Virus record (IMG/VR): IMGVR_UViG_3300003653_000052
Coordinates: 64,001 to 126,226 of that record
Reading direction: 5' to 3' (one strand)
Length of the DNA stretch: 62,226 bases
From: a virus
Shown: one piece after another, positions 34,718 to 44,457 of the stretch
Layout: each line of letters opens with the position of its first letter
How positions within the stretch are numbered: the first letter of the stretch is position 1
Made by a program: the position numbers and the translations under genes
Notes under the pieces: generated by a model
Databases searched by the model: none
What the model saw: only the letters and a program-made list of their open reading frames with translations
Told to the model about the DNA's origin: nothing

Positions 34718-36346
34718 TTAGAAACTTCCACCAGTTATAGGGTTTCTCATTACAATCTTTAAAACTTTTGTCGGGTCTTTAACCCAAATTGCAGGCATTG
34801 TTTGACTCATGTATACACGGTATCCATTAAATTGACCACTTGATTGGAACCCTTGAGTTCTTCCCATGTAATCCATAGTACCATTTTGATACCACCATTT
34901 CAATTGATTATCCCAAGATAATTTCAACATAAAGATGTTATCATTACCAGTATCAGTGATATCAAAAATAACAAAGCTATAAGATGATAAAGGATGTCCA
35001 TCAATGATTGGATTCTCAATATCATTTGTATGTAAGTTATCAAATGCTGGATTCAATACAAATTGAACATTAGCTAAGAAAGGAATAACATATGATGTAA
35101 ATGCAAATCCAAAGTTCAAGTTCATACCTTGACCAGTGATAGCACCAATACCATTGTTAGAAGCTGCTTGCATTACTAAACCAGAAGCTACTGCTTCACG
35201 TTTGATAGCTTCATTTACAATTCTCATACCTCCCATACCTGTTTGTACAATTAATGTACGTTTAGGATCTGGACCTTGGAACTCAACACGTCCTGCATAG
35301 AAGTTATATAATTCACCTCTGAATAACTCAAGAGAAAAATTAGACTTGTTATATACACGTTTGAATGAATTATCTAATTGCTTCCATAGACCAACTGACA
35401 TTCTGATATCATCTGGACCATCTTGTTTAACACGACCACCATGACCCCACATTAAGTAAGTTTCAATATCAGTTGCAATCTTTGTTAAGTGTGCAGATTC
35501 CATTGTAGTTAAGAAGGTACGTGTTAGAGAACCATTTGCAACAGCTTTCTTTACGTAATCTTTACCCATCATTGATACCATAGATTCAATCTTTGTAATA
35601 GAAGGATCAATATTTTTATCAAAGTTTCTCCAGATTTCAGTTACAGGAACTGTACCATCTGCATTAAGACCTCCTTTGATCATTAAGTCAGCTCTTGAAG
35701 ATACAGAGTAATGTACGTGAGCTTCAGAACCTCCTACAAAGTTATAAAATTCACGGAATCCAGCACGAGTTGTGATATCAGAGAATCTTTCTCCATATTC
35801 TCCACGGGCAGAACCTTTACGGAATATCTTAGTACCGTTTACTAAATATTTATTATCAAGAAATTTATAATTATCATTGTTCACCAATTGAACAGTATAG
35901 ATGAAAGCATCTCCCATTGGTAGGATATCCTCAGAAGGAACTATGTACATTTCACAACCATTATACTTATCATAAGTAATGATATCACCATGACCAAATT
36001 CTCTACGAGAAATTTTAATCTTGAAAGTTGATCCATCAATACCTTTTGTACTATTATTTGGTTCAATGTCTTCAAGGATATAAGGAAGTTCATTAGAAAT
36101 AGGAGTTTGCCATTTATATTCTCCTTTAACATTATCAACATTAATAATGTTTTTACCACCAAAAGATGATAATTGATAAAGAGGCATCTCAACTTTTTGA
36201 GCCATAGCCCAGATATCCACTGGACCAAGATCCATAGGTTCTGCATTCTTTAACATGTTTGTCATGTGGTAAGAATCTACGTGTGAACTAGCAGTGTAGT
36301 TAGTATCACGTAAGAAAATACCATTGTTTAATACCGGAGTTGCCAT
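34718..36346 (-). CDS. major capsid protein, HK97 fold, crAss-like (542 aa)
   Basis: A 542-residue protein. The N-terminal arm (NYTASSHVDSYHMTNMLKNA), the long loop region (ISRREFGHGDIITYDKYNG) and the closing part (LAFTSYVIPFLANVQFVLNPAFDN, written as spaced motifs TSYVIPFLANVQF, GQFNGYRVYMSQTMPA) match my memory of crAss-like major capsid proteins. It forms the icosahedral shell. It follows the scaffold-like gene after 49 bp of AT repeats and is closed by a strong terminator, as expected for a highly expressed gene. The length is in the usual range for the group (about 490-550). Confidence 0.9.
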   Translation of the reverse strand: MATPVLNNGIFLRDTNYTASSHVDSYHMTNMLKNAEPMDLGPVDIWAMAQKVEMPLYQLSSFGGKNIINVDNVKGEYKWQTPISNELPYILEDIEPNNSTKGIDGSTFKIKISRREFGHGDIITYDKYNGCEMYIVPSEDILPMGDAFIYTVQLVNNDNYKFLDNKYLVNGTKIFRKGSARGEYGERFSDITTRAGFREFYNFVGGSEAHVHYSVSSRADLMIKGGLNADGTVPVTEIWRNFDKNIDPSITKIESMVSMMGKDYVKKAVANGSLTRTFLTTMESAHLTKIATDIETYLMWGHGGRVKQDGPDDIRMSVGLWKQLDNSFKRVYNKSNFSLELFRGELYNFYAGRVEFQGPDPKRTLIVQTGMGGMRIVNEAIKREAVASGLVMQAASNNGIGAITGQGMNLNFGFAFTSYVIPFLANVQFVLNPAFDNLHTNDIENPIIDGHPLSSYSFVIFDITDTGNDNIFMLKLSWDNQLKWWYQNGTMDYMGRTQGFQSSGQFNGYRVYMSQTMPAIWVKDPTKVLKIVMRNPITGGSF

Positions 36347-36395
36347 TGTTTTTTGAATTTAATTTAATTATTATTTATTTATTTATTTATTTGTA

Positions 36396-37682
36396 TTATC
36401 TTTTAAAAAAGTTTGGTTCTGGTCTTTTAATTCCAGATACTTGTTTCTTTCTAGTATTATCATCAGAATCATCTGATGTAGTAGAAGATATCTTTTTAGA
36501 TTCTTCTGTCTTTAAAGCACGTACAGTTTCTTTTACTTTTTCTTTAACTGCAATATCTCTTACTTTTAATCTATATCCTTCTGGATCAGCAAGTAACCAT
36601 AAAGCTTCTGCAATTAAAGCATGATTTGGTTCAACAAATTGATACTTTTCAAGTAAGTGTCCTAACAAATTAGTATTTCTACCGTTAATTGATGGATAAT
36701 TTGGTTGAATTAATCCTGCATATAACATACTTTGTGTACGTTTATCTAAAGTAATACCATTTATTTCAGCTGGCTCAAGTACTTTATATACGTTATCCAT
36801 ATAATGTTTTGCCTGAGCGTGTTGTTGTTTTAATGCATTTTCTTGTTGTATTAGTTTTTGTTCTACAACTTGTTCTTGCATTGCATCCAATCTTGGTTTA
36901 AACTTTAAAGCTTTAGCTTCTAATTTATCATCAGTTTTCCATCCGTCAATTTCTTCCTGGATATCTTCTGCTGTACCAAAATTAGTAGCTTGTAAATAGT
37001 TTCTTATGATTAGTTCTTGATCTCTTTCATTCTCAGGATCTAAAGCTCTTGATTCTTCTACTTCAGCTAAAGCTCTAAACATACCTTTCATATCTTTACC
37101 ACCATCAGCTTCATATTTTGCAATATACTGTAATTCAGGTGATAGAGAATCAAAGAATTCCATTGGTACAGCCGCTTTAATTTTTCTCTCTTTTTCTGAG
37201 AAATTAGCTGTGATCAATTCTTCAAAATCAGCTTGAGAATATTTTTCAATATCTTTATCTTCATCAAAAGGACTTATAATTCCTGCATCAATAAGTTTCT
37301 TAGCTAATTCAACTAAACCATTCTTATCTACTTTTTGACGACCTGAACTTTTCTTCTCATCTTCAAATTCATCAGGTTCTGTGATAATATTATCAAGAAC
37401 TTTCTTAGATGCTTCAGAAGATAAAGGAATTACCTTTCCTTCAGAATCTAACTTTGTTTTATCATCCTCCTCTGGAGGACTGTCAAGGAACGATGTATCA
37501 ACTGCATTACTTTTTGAAAATACAGTATCTTTTGGGGTAGCAATCATTACCTGATCTGCTCCCGGGATTACAAGGAAATTACTAATTTCATTTAAATCCA
37601 TTTCTACTTCTTGTACAGATGTAGTATCTTTAGTTGTTTCTGGCATTTTGTCTTTTATTGTTGGTTTTAATAACTGACTCAC
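36396..37682 (-). CDS. putative scaffold / capsid-assembly protein (428 aa)
   Basis: A 428-residue, highly charged protein directly upstream of the capsid gene and in the portal-to-capsid interval, the usual site of a scaffold. The N-terminal 130 residues are acidic and disordered (SPPEEDDKTKLDSEGK), followed by helices (LVELAKKLIDAGIISPFDED) and a strong coiled-coil around 280-310 (EQVVEQKLIQQENALKQQHA). The C-terminus is basic (KKQVSGIKRPEPNFFKR), as needed to bind the inner shell. No protease motif is visible. I infer scaffolding from composition and position; an alternative is an internal head protein. Confidence 0.55.
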   Translation of the reverse strand: MSQLLKPTIKDKMPETTKDTTSVQEVEMDLNEISNFLVIPGADQVMIATPKDTVFSKSNAVDTSFLDSPPEEDDKTKLDSEGKVIPLSSEASKKVLDNIITEPDEFEDEKKSSGRQKVDKNGLVELAKKLIDAGIISPFDEDKDIEKYSQADFEELITANFSEKERKIKAAVPMEFFDSLSPELQYIAKYEADGGKDMKGMFRALAEVEESRALDPENERDQELIIRNYLQATNFGTAEDIQEEIDGWKTDDKLEAKALKFKPRLDAMQEQVVEQKLIQQENALKQQHAQAKHYMDNVYKVLEPAEINGITLDKRTQSMLYAGLIQPNYPSINGRNTNLLGHLLEKYQFVEPNHALIAEALWLLADPEGYRLKVRDIAVKEKVKETVRALKTEESKKISSTTSDDSDDNTRKKQVSGIKRPEPNFFKR

Positions 37683-37695
37683 AATTATAATATAA

Positions 37696-37703
37696 ACAAA
37701 AAT
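37696..37703 (-). promoter_or_regulatory. candidate -7 box before the scaffold-like gene
   Basis: The minus strand reads TATTTTTG, matching TAnnTTTG, 13 bp before the ATG. It lies in the 149-bp gap behind the homing endonuclease gene and would let the scaffold-capsid pair be transcribed separately. Confidence 0.35.
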
Positions 37704-37831
37704 ATATAATTAAACTTTAAAAATTTGATTATTATTAAACATAAATAATGTTTTTTTGCAGTATATGGCTAAAAGAGTCAATCTGGAAACCCGTGTTATT
37801 TATTTTTTTCTTGTTTTTTGCTGTTGGTTTA

Positions 37832-38575
37832 TCATATTTGTTCTAAAATATAATATTTAAATCTTATACCGTGAGTCATATTATGTTTAGATTTCCCCCG
37901 GCAAACTCTTGAAATATGGGTAGGTTGAATATTATAATATACACTTGCTTCAGTTACAGATTTAAAAATTAAATTTATTGTATTATCATCATTAAGAGAT
38001 GCTACAGATACTTGTCTAGATTCAATGATAGATAATAATAATTTAGGATTGTTTTTACGAATCTCTTTCATTTTTATACTATGTCTATTACCAATTTCAA
38101 TACGTCTTTCACTTGATAAATGAGCATATCCAAAAGTTGCTAATCCTTCTTTATGTTTATCTTTCATTATCTGAGAATGTCTTATATGTTTCTCTTTCCA
38201 AGATAATGATGTTTTTAAAGAATTCAATCGTTTAATTTTGCTTTCTTCTGACTGTTTATAACCTCTTATTCCTTTTCCTCCTTCTGTATGATTAGTTAAA
38301 TTAGCACCAATACTCTTATATAATTTTATATATTGAACTTCTTTGTTATCAAGATTTTCATGATTTATATTATCTTCAATAAGTTCAATTACAGGTTTTA
38401 AATTTATATTATTTAAAGATTTTATCCAACTATTAATATGAGTTAACTTACCAATAGTTCTTTTCCATTGATAAATATGTTGAGAATATCTTGATGAAAG
38501 CTTTACAATGGTTTGACCAATGTATCTTACAGAATTATTTCTCGGATCTTTTAATATATAAATTGATCCCGTCAT
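37832..38575 (-). CDS. GIY-YIG homing endonuclease (247 aa)
   Basis: A 247-residue protein with a GIY-YIG nuclease domain at about 1-95: SIYILKDP (GIY strand), VRYIGQT (YIG strand), a conserved Arg/His helix (LSSRYSQHIYQWKR) and the catalytic Glu region (NKEVQYIKLYKSIGANLTNHTEGG). The middle is basic (NUMOD3-like, ESKIKRLNSLKT) and the C-terminal 55 residues look like a NUMOD1/helix-turn-helix DNA-binding unit (FKSVTEASVYYNIQPTHISRVCRGK). Such free-standing genes spread by cutting gene sites in related phages. Its ATG overlaps the portal stop (ATGA), so it is translated with the portal, and it interrupts the usual portal-scaffold order. Confidence 0.9.
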   Translation of the reverse strand: MTGSIYILKDPRNNSVRYIGQTIVKLSSRYSQHIYQWKRTIGKLTHINSWIKSLNNINLKPVIELIEDNINHENLDNKEVQYIKLYKSIGANLTNHTEGGKGIRGYKQSEESKIKRLNSLKTSLSWKEKHIRHSQIMKDKHKEGLATFGYAHLSSERRIEIGNRHSIKMKEIRKNNPKLLLSIIESRQVSVASLNDDNTINLIFKSVTEASVYYNIQPTHISRVCRGKSKHNMTHGIRFKYYILEQI

Positions 38576-41325
38576 TTCTTTTTAGATTTTTTTACACCAG
38601 GAGAATATTGATTCTTATTTTCCTTGGCGATCTGTACATCCATTTGCTTCATTTGCATCTGATTTGACATCTTTTCTTTCTCTACTGCAATCTTTTGATC
38701 ATTATTAAGAACTTTATTAGCTTCTTTACTTCTATCTAAAGACATAGTATCTTGAAACTGTTCTGTAGCTTGAATCTGACCTAAAGCATCCAGATAATCT
38801 GATTGTAAATTTTGATCAATATCCTGCATAGCTCCATACCCTGCAGCTTTAATTTCAGCAACCAATACATCTCTTCTTCTATCTTTTTCTTTCTCCAAAG
38901 ATTCATAATCTTGTTGCATTTTCCTATCATTAACCTGAGCCTGAATAGATTCTTGTTGCATTTGTTGTTGATTAGCTGCTTCTTCTTGTCTAATGTTATT
39001 CATTTTGGTTTCAGTAGCTTTTAATACTATGTTCAGTTCTCCCATTGTATTAGCTGTCATTATAGTACCTAAATCATAGATAGATGCACCAGCTGTATTA
39101 TTACTAATAGCCAGGTTCTTCATCTTTTCAATAATAGCTCTATAATTAGCCTTAGTCGTGCAATAGACATTAAGATCACGTAATAAAATATCTGTACCAT
39201 TTATCTCAAAATTAACTCTCTCATCATTAGATGTCAGGTATTGTAATCTCAACGATGGTTTAGTTGACTGATAATATTGAGCTAAATCAGTTCTCATTTG
39301 ATGTACTCTTGGCATTAGATAGTCTGAGTGTTGTATAAACAACATTTCAGTTTGTGCAAAAGAACCAGCAACAGCTTGTTCTATACCAGTTGCAGTATCT
39401 GTTTGTCCTATTTGTTGTCCTAATCTTTGTGGGGTAACTCCTACAATTTCATAAGCTTGAGACTTAAAGTAATTTGCTAATTGAATCCGTGACATCATTC
39501 TATTAGTTTGGTCTAGATTCATCACTTGAAAATGGTTTTGTCCTAAAGCATTCTCTGTATTAGAAATAGATGTGTCCAATGGCAACATTTGAAAATTCTT
39601 CATTGCAACATATGCTTTAGCAAGATTGTTTTTACCCCAATCTTCTCCCATTGAATGTCTTGGTAATGAATTCTGATCAAATGCAATTATAGTACCTAAT
39701 TCATCTATTAATATATCTTGTATTTGATTGTTTACAATATTATATCCTATTTGAAATGCCTTCATTAAATCTATTACACTTGTAGATCTTGTATTTCTAT
39801 CAGAAAATACAGCACCTTCAACTGGTAATTTACATCCATATAAACTATCATCACCTTTAAATTGAAACTTTAAACGTCCAATCTTATTTTGCTGAATGCC
39901 TAAATACAGTGGTGTTACTCCTCCTGGATTATTCATTCCCCAATAACTTGGTTGATTAGGACCTATCTTTACTCCTCCCATTACTTCATTTAACCATATC
40001 CAATCAATGTGTTCTCCAAAAATCAAAGTATCTTTTGTTTTATTTTTAAACAATACATTATTATATAATGGTTTATCAGTTATAATATATGACTCATCTA
40101 CAATATCAGTAGTAACTACTCCTGCTTCATCTATTTTAGTTAAATGCCCCACTTTACGTTGGCTTTTCCAATAACCTGTTGTAGTACGTAGTAAAGAGTT
40201 CATACCTTCTCCGGCATAATCTTCAGATTGTCCATTAATCCAATTTACAATATCACCACCATTAGCAGCACTATCCCACATTGAAGTAAATTGTCTAAAT
40301 CCTAATGATGGCATATTAGTGTTCCAGTCATGTGATTTTGTAGCATCATAAAAAGAACCGTCATTTTGTTGTCCTCCTATTGTATATCCAGCAGACTTTA
40401 TAGGGTATATAGCTTCTAATGATTTGAGTTGATCTTCAGTCATTATATATCCATACTTATCTATAACATCAGCTACTGTCATCATCTCAATTTTACCTAC
40501 CCAATTTCCTTGAGAGATATATCGTACTTCAGGAGATTTATGATAGAAGGTCAATACAGGATTCCATAATTCAACACCATAATCATCTTCTCCCATAATA
40601 AAATGCCAGAACTCTCTATCAGCAACAAGAGAATCTCTAAATCCTCTTTCTTCTAATTCATCCATAGAAAATCTATCAATATCAATCTCATGTTGATGAG
40701 AAGCCCATTGCTCAGATCCACTTCTATAATCTTTATTATAAAAGTTTTGAATTTCAGGTAATGATTTTAATTTTTCAGGAGATAGTTCTTCTTGCATTTC
40801 AGGATCTTCAGGATCCATACCTGCTTCTAATAATTTGGCTTTAAGTTTTAATTGAGCCTGAGATAATAAAACATGACCAACTTCATTATTTTTTTGTTCT
40901 AATAACTCATTATAGGAATATTCGTCTACCCCTCTAAATGTTACTTTACTATTACGTTTAGCAAATTCACTAACTAATACATTGATAACATTTGGAATAA
41001 TAGGATAAAATTTAAGTTCTAATGCTGATATATCTTCTTGAGTTAAAGTTTCAACAAGATCTTTCATTTCATTATCTTCTTCAACAATATAATCAGATTT
41101 ATCAATAATACCTTTGGCTAGTTTATAATTTTTCATTAATCTACGTGCATTTCTACGTAGTTGTTTTAAACCATTAAACTCCAGCCAATCTAAATTATTT
41201 GTAGTCCATTCTTCATCTTTATCTTTTCTAGGTATAAACTGAATAGGTTGAGTTAATGATGTCATGCGTTTTATCTCAGATTTTTTACCTGACATAAGAT
41301 CCATAGCGTTTAATACAAGTCCCAT
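38572..41325 (-). CDS. portal protein, crAss-like (917 aa)
   Basis: A 917-residue portal, forming the dodecameric ring at the head vertex through which DNA passes. Supporting features are its place right after terminase, the N-terminal pattern (LTQPIQFIPRKDKDEEWTT, LKQLRRNARRLMKNYKLAKG), the central region (NVINVLVSEFAKRNSKVTFR), and GVTPQRLGQQIGQTDTATG near 620, all as I recall in crAss-like portals. The last 170 residues are Gln/Glu/Lys-rich coiled-coil (QQEAANQQQMQ-like), forming the barrel. It starts 8 bp after the terminase stop and overlaps the GIY-YIG gene by 4 nt. Confidence 0.9.
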   Translation of the reverse strand: MGLVLNAMDLMSGKKSEIKRMTSLTQPIQFIPRKDKDEEWTTNNLDWLEFNGLKQLRRNARRLMKNYKLAKGIIDKSDYIVEEDNEMKDLVETLTQEDISALELKFYPIIPNVINVLVSEFAKRNSKVTFRGVDEYSYNELLEQKNNEVGHVLLSQAQLKLKAKLLEAGMDPEDPEMQEELSPEKLKSLPEIQNFYNKDYRSGSEQWASHQHEIDIDRFSMDELEERGFRDSLVADREFWHFIMGEDDYGVELWNPVLTFYHKSPEVRYISQGNWVGKIEMMTVADVIDKYGYIMTEDQLKSLEAIYPIKSAGYTIGGQQNDGSFYDATKSHDWNTNMPSLGFRQFTSMWDSAANGGDIVNWINGQSEDYAGEGMNSLLRTTTGYWKSQRKVGHLTKIDEAGVVTTDIVDESYIITDKPLYNNVLFKNKTKDTLIFGEHIDWIWLNEVMGGVKIGPNQPSYWGMNNPGGVTPLYLGIQQNKIGRLKFQFKGDDSLYGCKLPVEGAVFSDRNTRSTSVIDLMKAFQIGYNIVNNQIQDILIDELGTIIAFDQNSLPRHSMGEDWGKNNLAKAYVAMKNFQMLPLDTSISNTENALGQNHFQVMNLDQTNRMMSRIQLANYFKSQAYEIVGVTPQRLGQQIGQTDTATGIEQAVAGSFAQTEMLFIQHSDYLMPRVHQMRTDLAQYYQSTKPSLRLQYLTSNDERVNFEINGTDILLRDLNVYCTTKANYRAIIEKMKNLAISNNTAGASIYDLGTIMTANTMGELNIVLKATETKMNNIRQEEAANQQQMQQESIQAQVNDRKMQQDYESLEKEKDRRRDVLVAEIKAAGYGAMQDIDQNLQSDYLDALGQIQATEQFQDTMSLDRSKEANKVLNNDQKIAVEKEKMSNQMQMKQMDVQIAKENKNQYSPGVKKSKKK

Positions 41326-41333
41326 AATGTGTT

Positions 41334-43538
41334 TTATTTTAAATTTTTAAATCCTGATCTTGGTGGTCTTTTAAATCCGTTTCTATTACCCATACCAATA
41401 TGAGTAAAAGGTTGCACCTTTAATTTATACAAATTATTTGATTTATGCAAATTTATATCACTTTTATCTTCAAGTTTTTTTCTATGCCCTCTATTAGCAT
41501 CTTGTACTTTTGCAAAAGCAATTAATGCTGCTAAAGCAACTAACCTATCCACATTGACATTAGTTCCATCACCATATCCTTCCATCTCAGTTATAGCCAT
41601 GATATCAGGAATTCTTTCAATACCATATGTTGTTTTTACAATAGTACCATCTGGTTTTGTATCAACATCTATTTCTTCTTTAAGAAATTCAATTAAATAA
41701 CTAAGTAAATGAGCCTTAAATATAGTCCCTGTATTTTTCCAACCATATTCTTGATATACATTTGTATTAGCACCTATATCTTTTAAGAATACTATTTGAC
41801 TTTTTGGTACTAAATATCTCTGTCTTTTTTTAAGAATCATATAACCAATGAACAAAGATATATTATTTTCAATAATTCCCCAAGCATTATATATTTCTAA
41901 TATCATTGATAGTCTTTCATGAGTTTTGTTAATATCATCAAATCTACCACACCATGCCGCTACAATTTTATCTCTTTCTATATAATTTTCTATTACACCA
42001 TGTCTATCTATTCTAGTAACTTCTAATGGTGTTTTATAAATATATATAGAACATAATGATTCTGAAGTTGTAGTTTTACCCTCAGATACAGGATCTATTG
42101 AAGCATAATATGTACCAAATTCTATTTTTTCATCTGGTCTTTCATAAACTACAATAATTCCTGTTTTATCTTCAGTGTTCTTAGTAATTGGCCACTCTGA
42201 AATAGGAAGTTTATTACTCTTCTTAAATTCGGGTATTCCTACTGCATTTCTTTCTAGTTCTAAAAACTCATAAGCATATTCTTTTTCTTCTATTCTTCTT
42301 CTTTGAGCAGCCACTAAATTCATTGGAAATTTAGATACTTTTCTATGAGCAAAAGCCTCAGCTATATTTCTAGGATTCTGAGATATTCTATATTGATATT
42401 GTTCAGGACTTAAATCTTTTTTTGCTTTCTTATTAGTCTCATCAATAGACAGTAATGCTTCTTCTACTAATGAATTACCAAACTCATCTATAAAAGGCAT
42501 CATTGACCATTGTTCTGGAATAAATAATCCAGATTCTCCTTCGGTTCCTTTATCATCTATAAGATTTGTAGTTACAGCATATATGTTGTTTTCTTTAGGG
42601 TGTTTTATTAATTGTTCTAAAGGTTTACATTGATCTAATTCACCTACAGAACCCCCGGCTATAAACATCCCAGTAACTATGTTACCCATTTTCATAGCAG
42701 GTAATAAAAATTCTAAAGTAATATCCATACTAGGAGCCATACCTGCTTCTTCATACCAGAATATTGTAACTGGACCACCTACTCCACTTGCTGGATCTTT
42801 ATCAAAAGTTAATCCTTGAATTACTCCTTTAAGTCCTACAAATTTACTTCTACCATTAGTTGTTTCTTCTATTTGTTGTTGCCACATTAAAACCTTACTA
42901 GGAGTCATAGGTCTATACCATGCAGTATGAGTATTTAAAAAAGATCTATATTCTTCTAGAAATTTCCATGAACCTTTTTCATTAATCTTATCCTTTAAAG
43001 AACTTCCTATTTTAAGTATAGGAGTTTCTTCAAACCATATTTGATTTATGAATTTAGCACAATGATAATACGAGAAACTTATTTGTCTTTTCTTGAGGAT
43101 AGCACAATGTTGGAAATTCAATTCAGCTAGACATTCATATAGGGCCATATGATACTGAGTATCCCAAATATAAGGAAAAGTAAACTTCTTTTCCATCTTA
43201 TTATTTAGTTGTAGAAAGTTTATCCAAAAATAGTAATCTCTAGGTAAATACCAAGTCTTTTCACCATTTTTGAATATTACACCTTTTCTAGATTTTAACT
43301 TTTGATCATCCCAATATTTTCTAAAGTCTATACTCCCTTCTTTATAAGGACAATAGAATCCTCTGCTCTTAAAGATTAAAGCCTGAGAATTAAACTCATT
43401 AATAGTTTCATCAAAAGCATACTTTCCAGGTATCTTAAATAGAGGTATTAAGAAATCTATAAAATCTTGTCTTGTGGTAAATTCGGTTATAGACCAATTA
43501 TTATTTTCCCACGTAGGTACTTCTATAAAGTTAATCAT
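41334..43538 (-). CDS. large terminase subunit TerL, crAss-like (734 aa)
   Basis: A 734-residue packaging motor. The ATPase domain has an atypical Walker A (CAILKKRQISFSYYHC, about 145-160; the usual Gly is replaced) and a Walker B (VTIFWYEEAG, about 253-263). The RNase H-like nuclease domain begins near 475 (YASIDPVSEG, catalytic Asp) and has a further Asp near 649 (NVDRLVALAALIAFAK). The N-terminus and the spacing match crAss-like TerL. It drives ATP-dependent filling of the head through the portal and cuts the concatemer. It lies 6 bp after the 172-aa gene and 8 bp before the portal gene. Confidence 0.93.
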   Translation of the reverse strand: MINFIEVPTWENNNWSITEFTTRQDFIDFLIPLFKIPGKYAFDETINEFNSQALIFKSRGFYCPYKEGSIDFRKYWDDQKLKSRKGVIFKNGEKTWYLPRDYYFWINFLQLNNKMEKKFTFPYIWDTQYHMALYECLAELNFQHCAILKKRQISFSYYHCAKFINQIWFEETPILKIGSSLKDKINEKGSWKFLEEYRSFLNTHTAWYRPMTPSKVLMWQQQIEETTNGRSKFVGLKGVIQGLTFDKDPASGVGGPVTIFWYEEAGMAPSMDITLEFLLPAMKMGNIVTGMFIAGGSVGELDQCKPLEQLIKHPKENNIYAVTTNLIDDKGTEGESGLFIPEQWSMMPFIDEFGNSLVEEALLSIDETNKKAKKDLSPEQYQYRISQNPRNIAEAFAHRKVSKFPMNLVAAQRRRIEEKEYAYEFLELERNAVGIPEFKKSNKLPISEWPITKNTEDKTGIIVVYERPDEKIEFGTYYASIDPVSEGKTTTSESLCSIYIYKTPLEVTRIDRHGVIENYIERDKIVAAWCGRFDDINKTHERLSMILEIYNAWGIIENNISLFIGYMILKKRQRYLVPKSQIVFLKDIGANTNVYQEYGWKNTGTIFKAHLLSYLIEFLKEEIDVDTKPDGTIVKTTYGIERIPDIMAITEMEGYGDGTNVNVDRLVALAALIAFAKVQDANRGHRKKLEDKSDINLHKSNNLYKLKVQPFTHIGMGNRNGFKRPPRSGFKNLK

Positions 43539-43544
43539 ATTTTA

Positions 43545-44063
43545 TTAATTAGGACTATCATATGCAATGCGTTTATTACCACGAGCTCTACTTTTAAATT
43601 CATCTTGTTCTTGTTGAACTATTTTTTCTAATTCTTTAAATTCAGTAATAGTTTTACCAACAGATTTAAGTAATGATTGTAGAACAGTTGCACTACCATC
43701 CCGTCCTGCAGTAATAGGTTGTGTTCTAGCAAAGGTACCCATCTTTTCCATTAAAGATTTATTAGCTAAATAATACCTATAAGTAGGTGACATTGTTAAT
43801 AACTCTAATTTTGTCATAGCAAGTCTCATCACATCATCTTCTAAAGTATATACCCCAGGAAAATCAGCTAATAATATTTCTTCTTTATCTGTTTCTGGTA
43901 CATTACAATACGCCCCTCTGGGAGAATATAAGAAATGTAAAAAAGAAAAAGCTGGAATAGCATTTTCATAAAAATCATGAACTGCTTTTAATTCAGGTAT
44001 TAATAGACATGTAGGATTAATCACTATATGTCCGTTGTCTATATCAAATATTTCTGGTATCAT
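43545..44063 (-). CDS. conserved protein upstream of TerL, small-terminase candidate (172 aa)
   Basis: I choose the ATG at 44,061-44,063 (MIPEIFDIDNGHIVINP), because the longer upstream reading adds an unlikely hydrophobic stretch and overlaps the cREC gene by 101 bp; with my start the overlap is 20 bp. The protein has a mixed N-terminal half (LIPELKAVHDFYENAIPAFS) and a helical C-terminal half (LLKSVGKTITEFKELEKIVQ then QDEFKSRARGNKR). Its place directly before TerL and its helical C-terminus make it a candidate small terminase or packaging accessory, but I see no helix-turn-helix. Confidence 0.55.
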   Translation of the reverse strand: MIPEIFDIDNGHIVINPTCLLIPELKAVHDFYENAIPAFSFLHFLYSPRGAYCNVPETDKEEILLADFPGVYTLEDDVMRLAMTKLELLTMSPTYRYYLANKSLMEKMGTFARTQPITAGRDGSATVLQSLLKSVGKTITEFKELEKIVQQEQDEFKSRARGNKRIAYDSPN

Positions 44064-44457
44064 ATGCTTTAAGTAATTTATTAATATACATTTTTCCAAC
44101 AGGATTAGCAGAGTGTACGTGATATAAAGGTAGTTGCTTACCATTAGTAATACAATACTCTATTAAATACCTAGCACAATGGTATCCTGTTTTTTCTGAG
44201 AATGAATTAATTAGCTTTAAATAATCTTCTTTAGAATTAAGTGTCATATTCATTAGTATTTCATCTTCATAGTGTTCTTCTGCTAAATCATGATCAAAAC
44301 ATATAGCATCGGGTAATCCCCAAGCATTAATATATTTTTCAAATTCATTATAACTTTTAATCCATTTAACATCATAAGGTTGTTCTATTGGAGCAAATTG
44401 TAAATGATTATTTATATGAGGATCTCTTATATCATCTAACCAAATTAATGTTTTCAT
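44044..44457 (-). CDS. cyclic-phosphate-processing receiver (cREC) domain protein (137 aa)
   Basis: A 137-residue protein that matches the cREC family, a receiver-fold domain predicted by comparative genomics to act on cyclic phosphates in RNA end-processing systems. The hallmark motifs are present: WLDDIRDP near the N-terminus, ICFDHDLAEE in the middle, and HVHSANPVGKMYINKLL near the C-terminus (His-Ser-x-Asn-Pro). Acidic pairs LDD and DHD form the active pocket typical of receivers. Its ATG overlaps the stop of the PD-(D/E)XK nuclease gene (ATGA), so the two are translated together. Its substrate in the phage is unknown. Confidence 0.85.
   Translation of the reverse strand: MKTLIWLDDIRDPHINNHLQFAPIEQPYDVKWIKSYNEFEKYINAWGLPDAICFDHDLAEEHYEDEILMNMTLNSKEDYLKLINSFSEKTGYHCARYLIEYCITNGKQLPLYHVHSANPVGKMYINKLLKAYDTRNI

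Noticed and set aside
43545-44144. Longer start for the gene before TerL
   Set aside because: The extra 27 residues are a hydrophobic by-product of the cREC coding sequence; the ATG at 44,063 is better placed.
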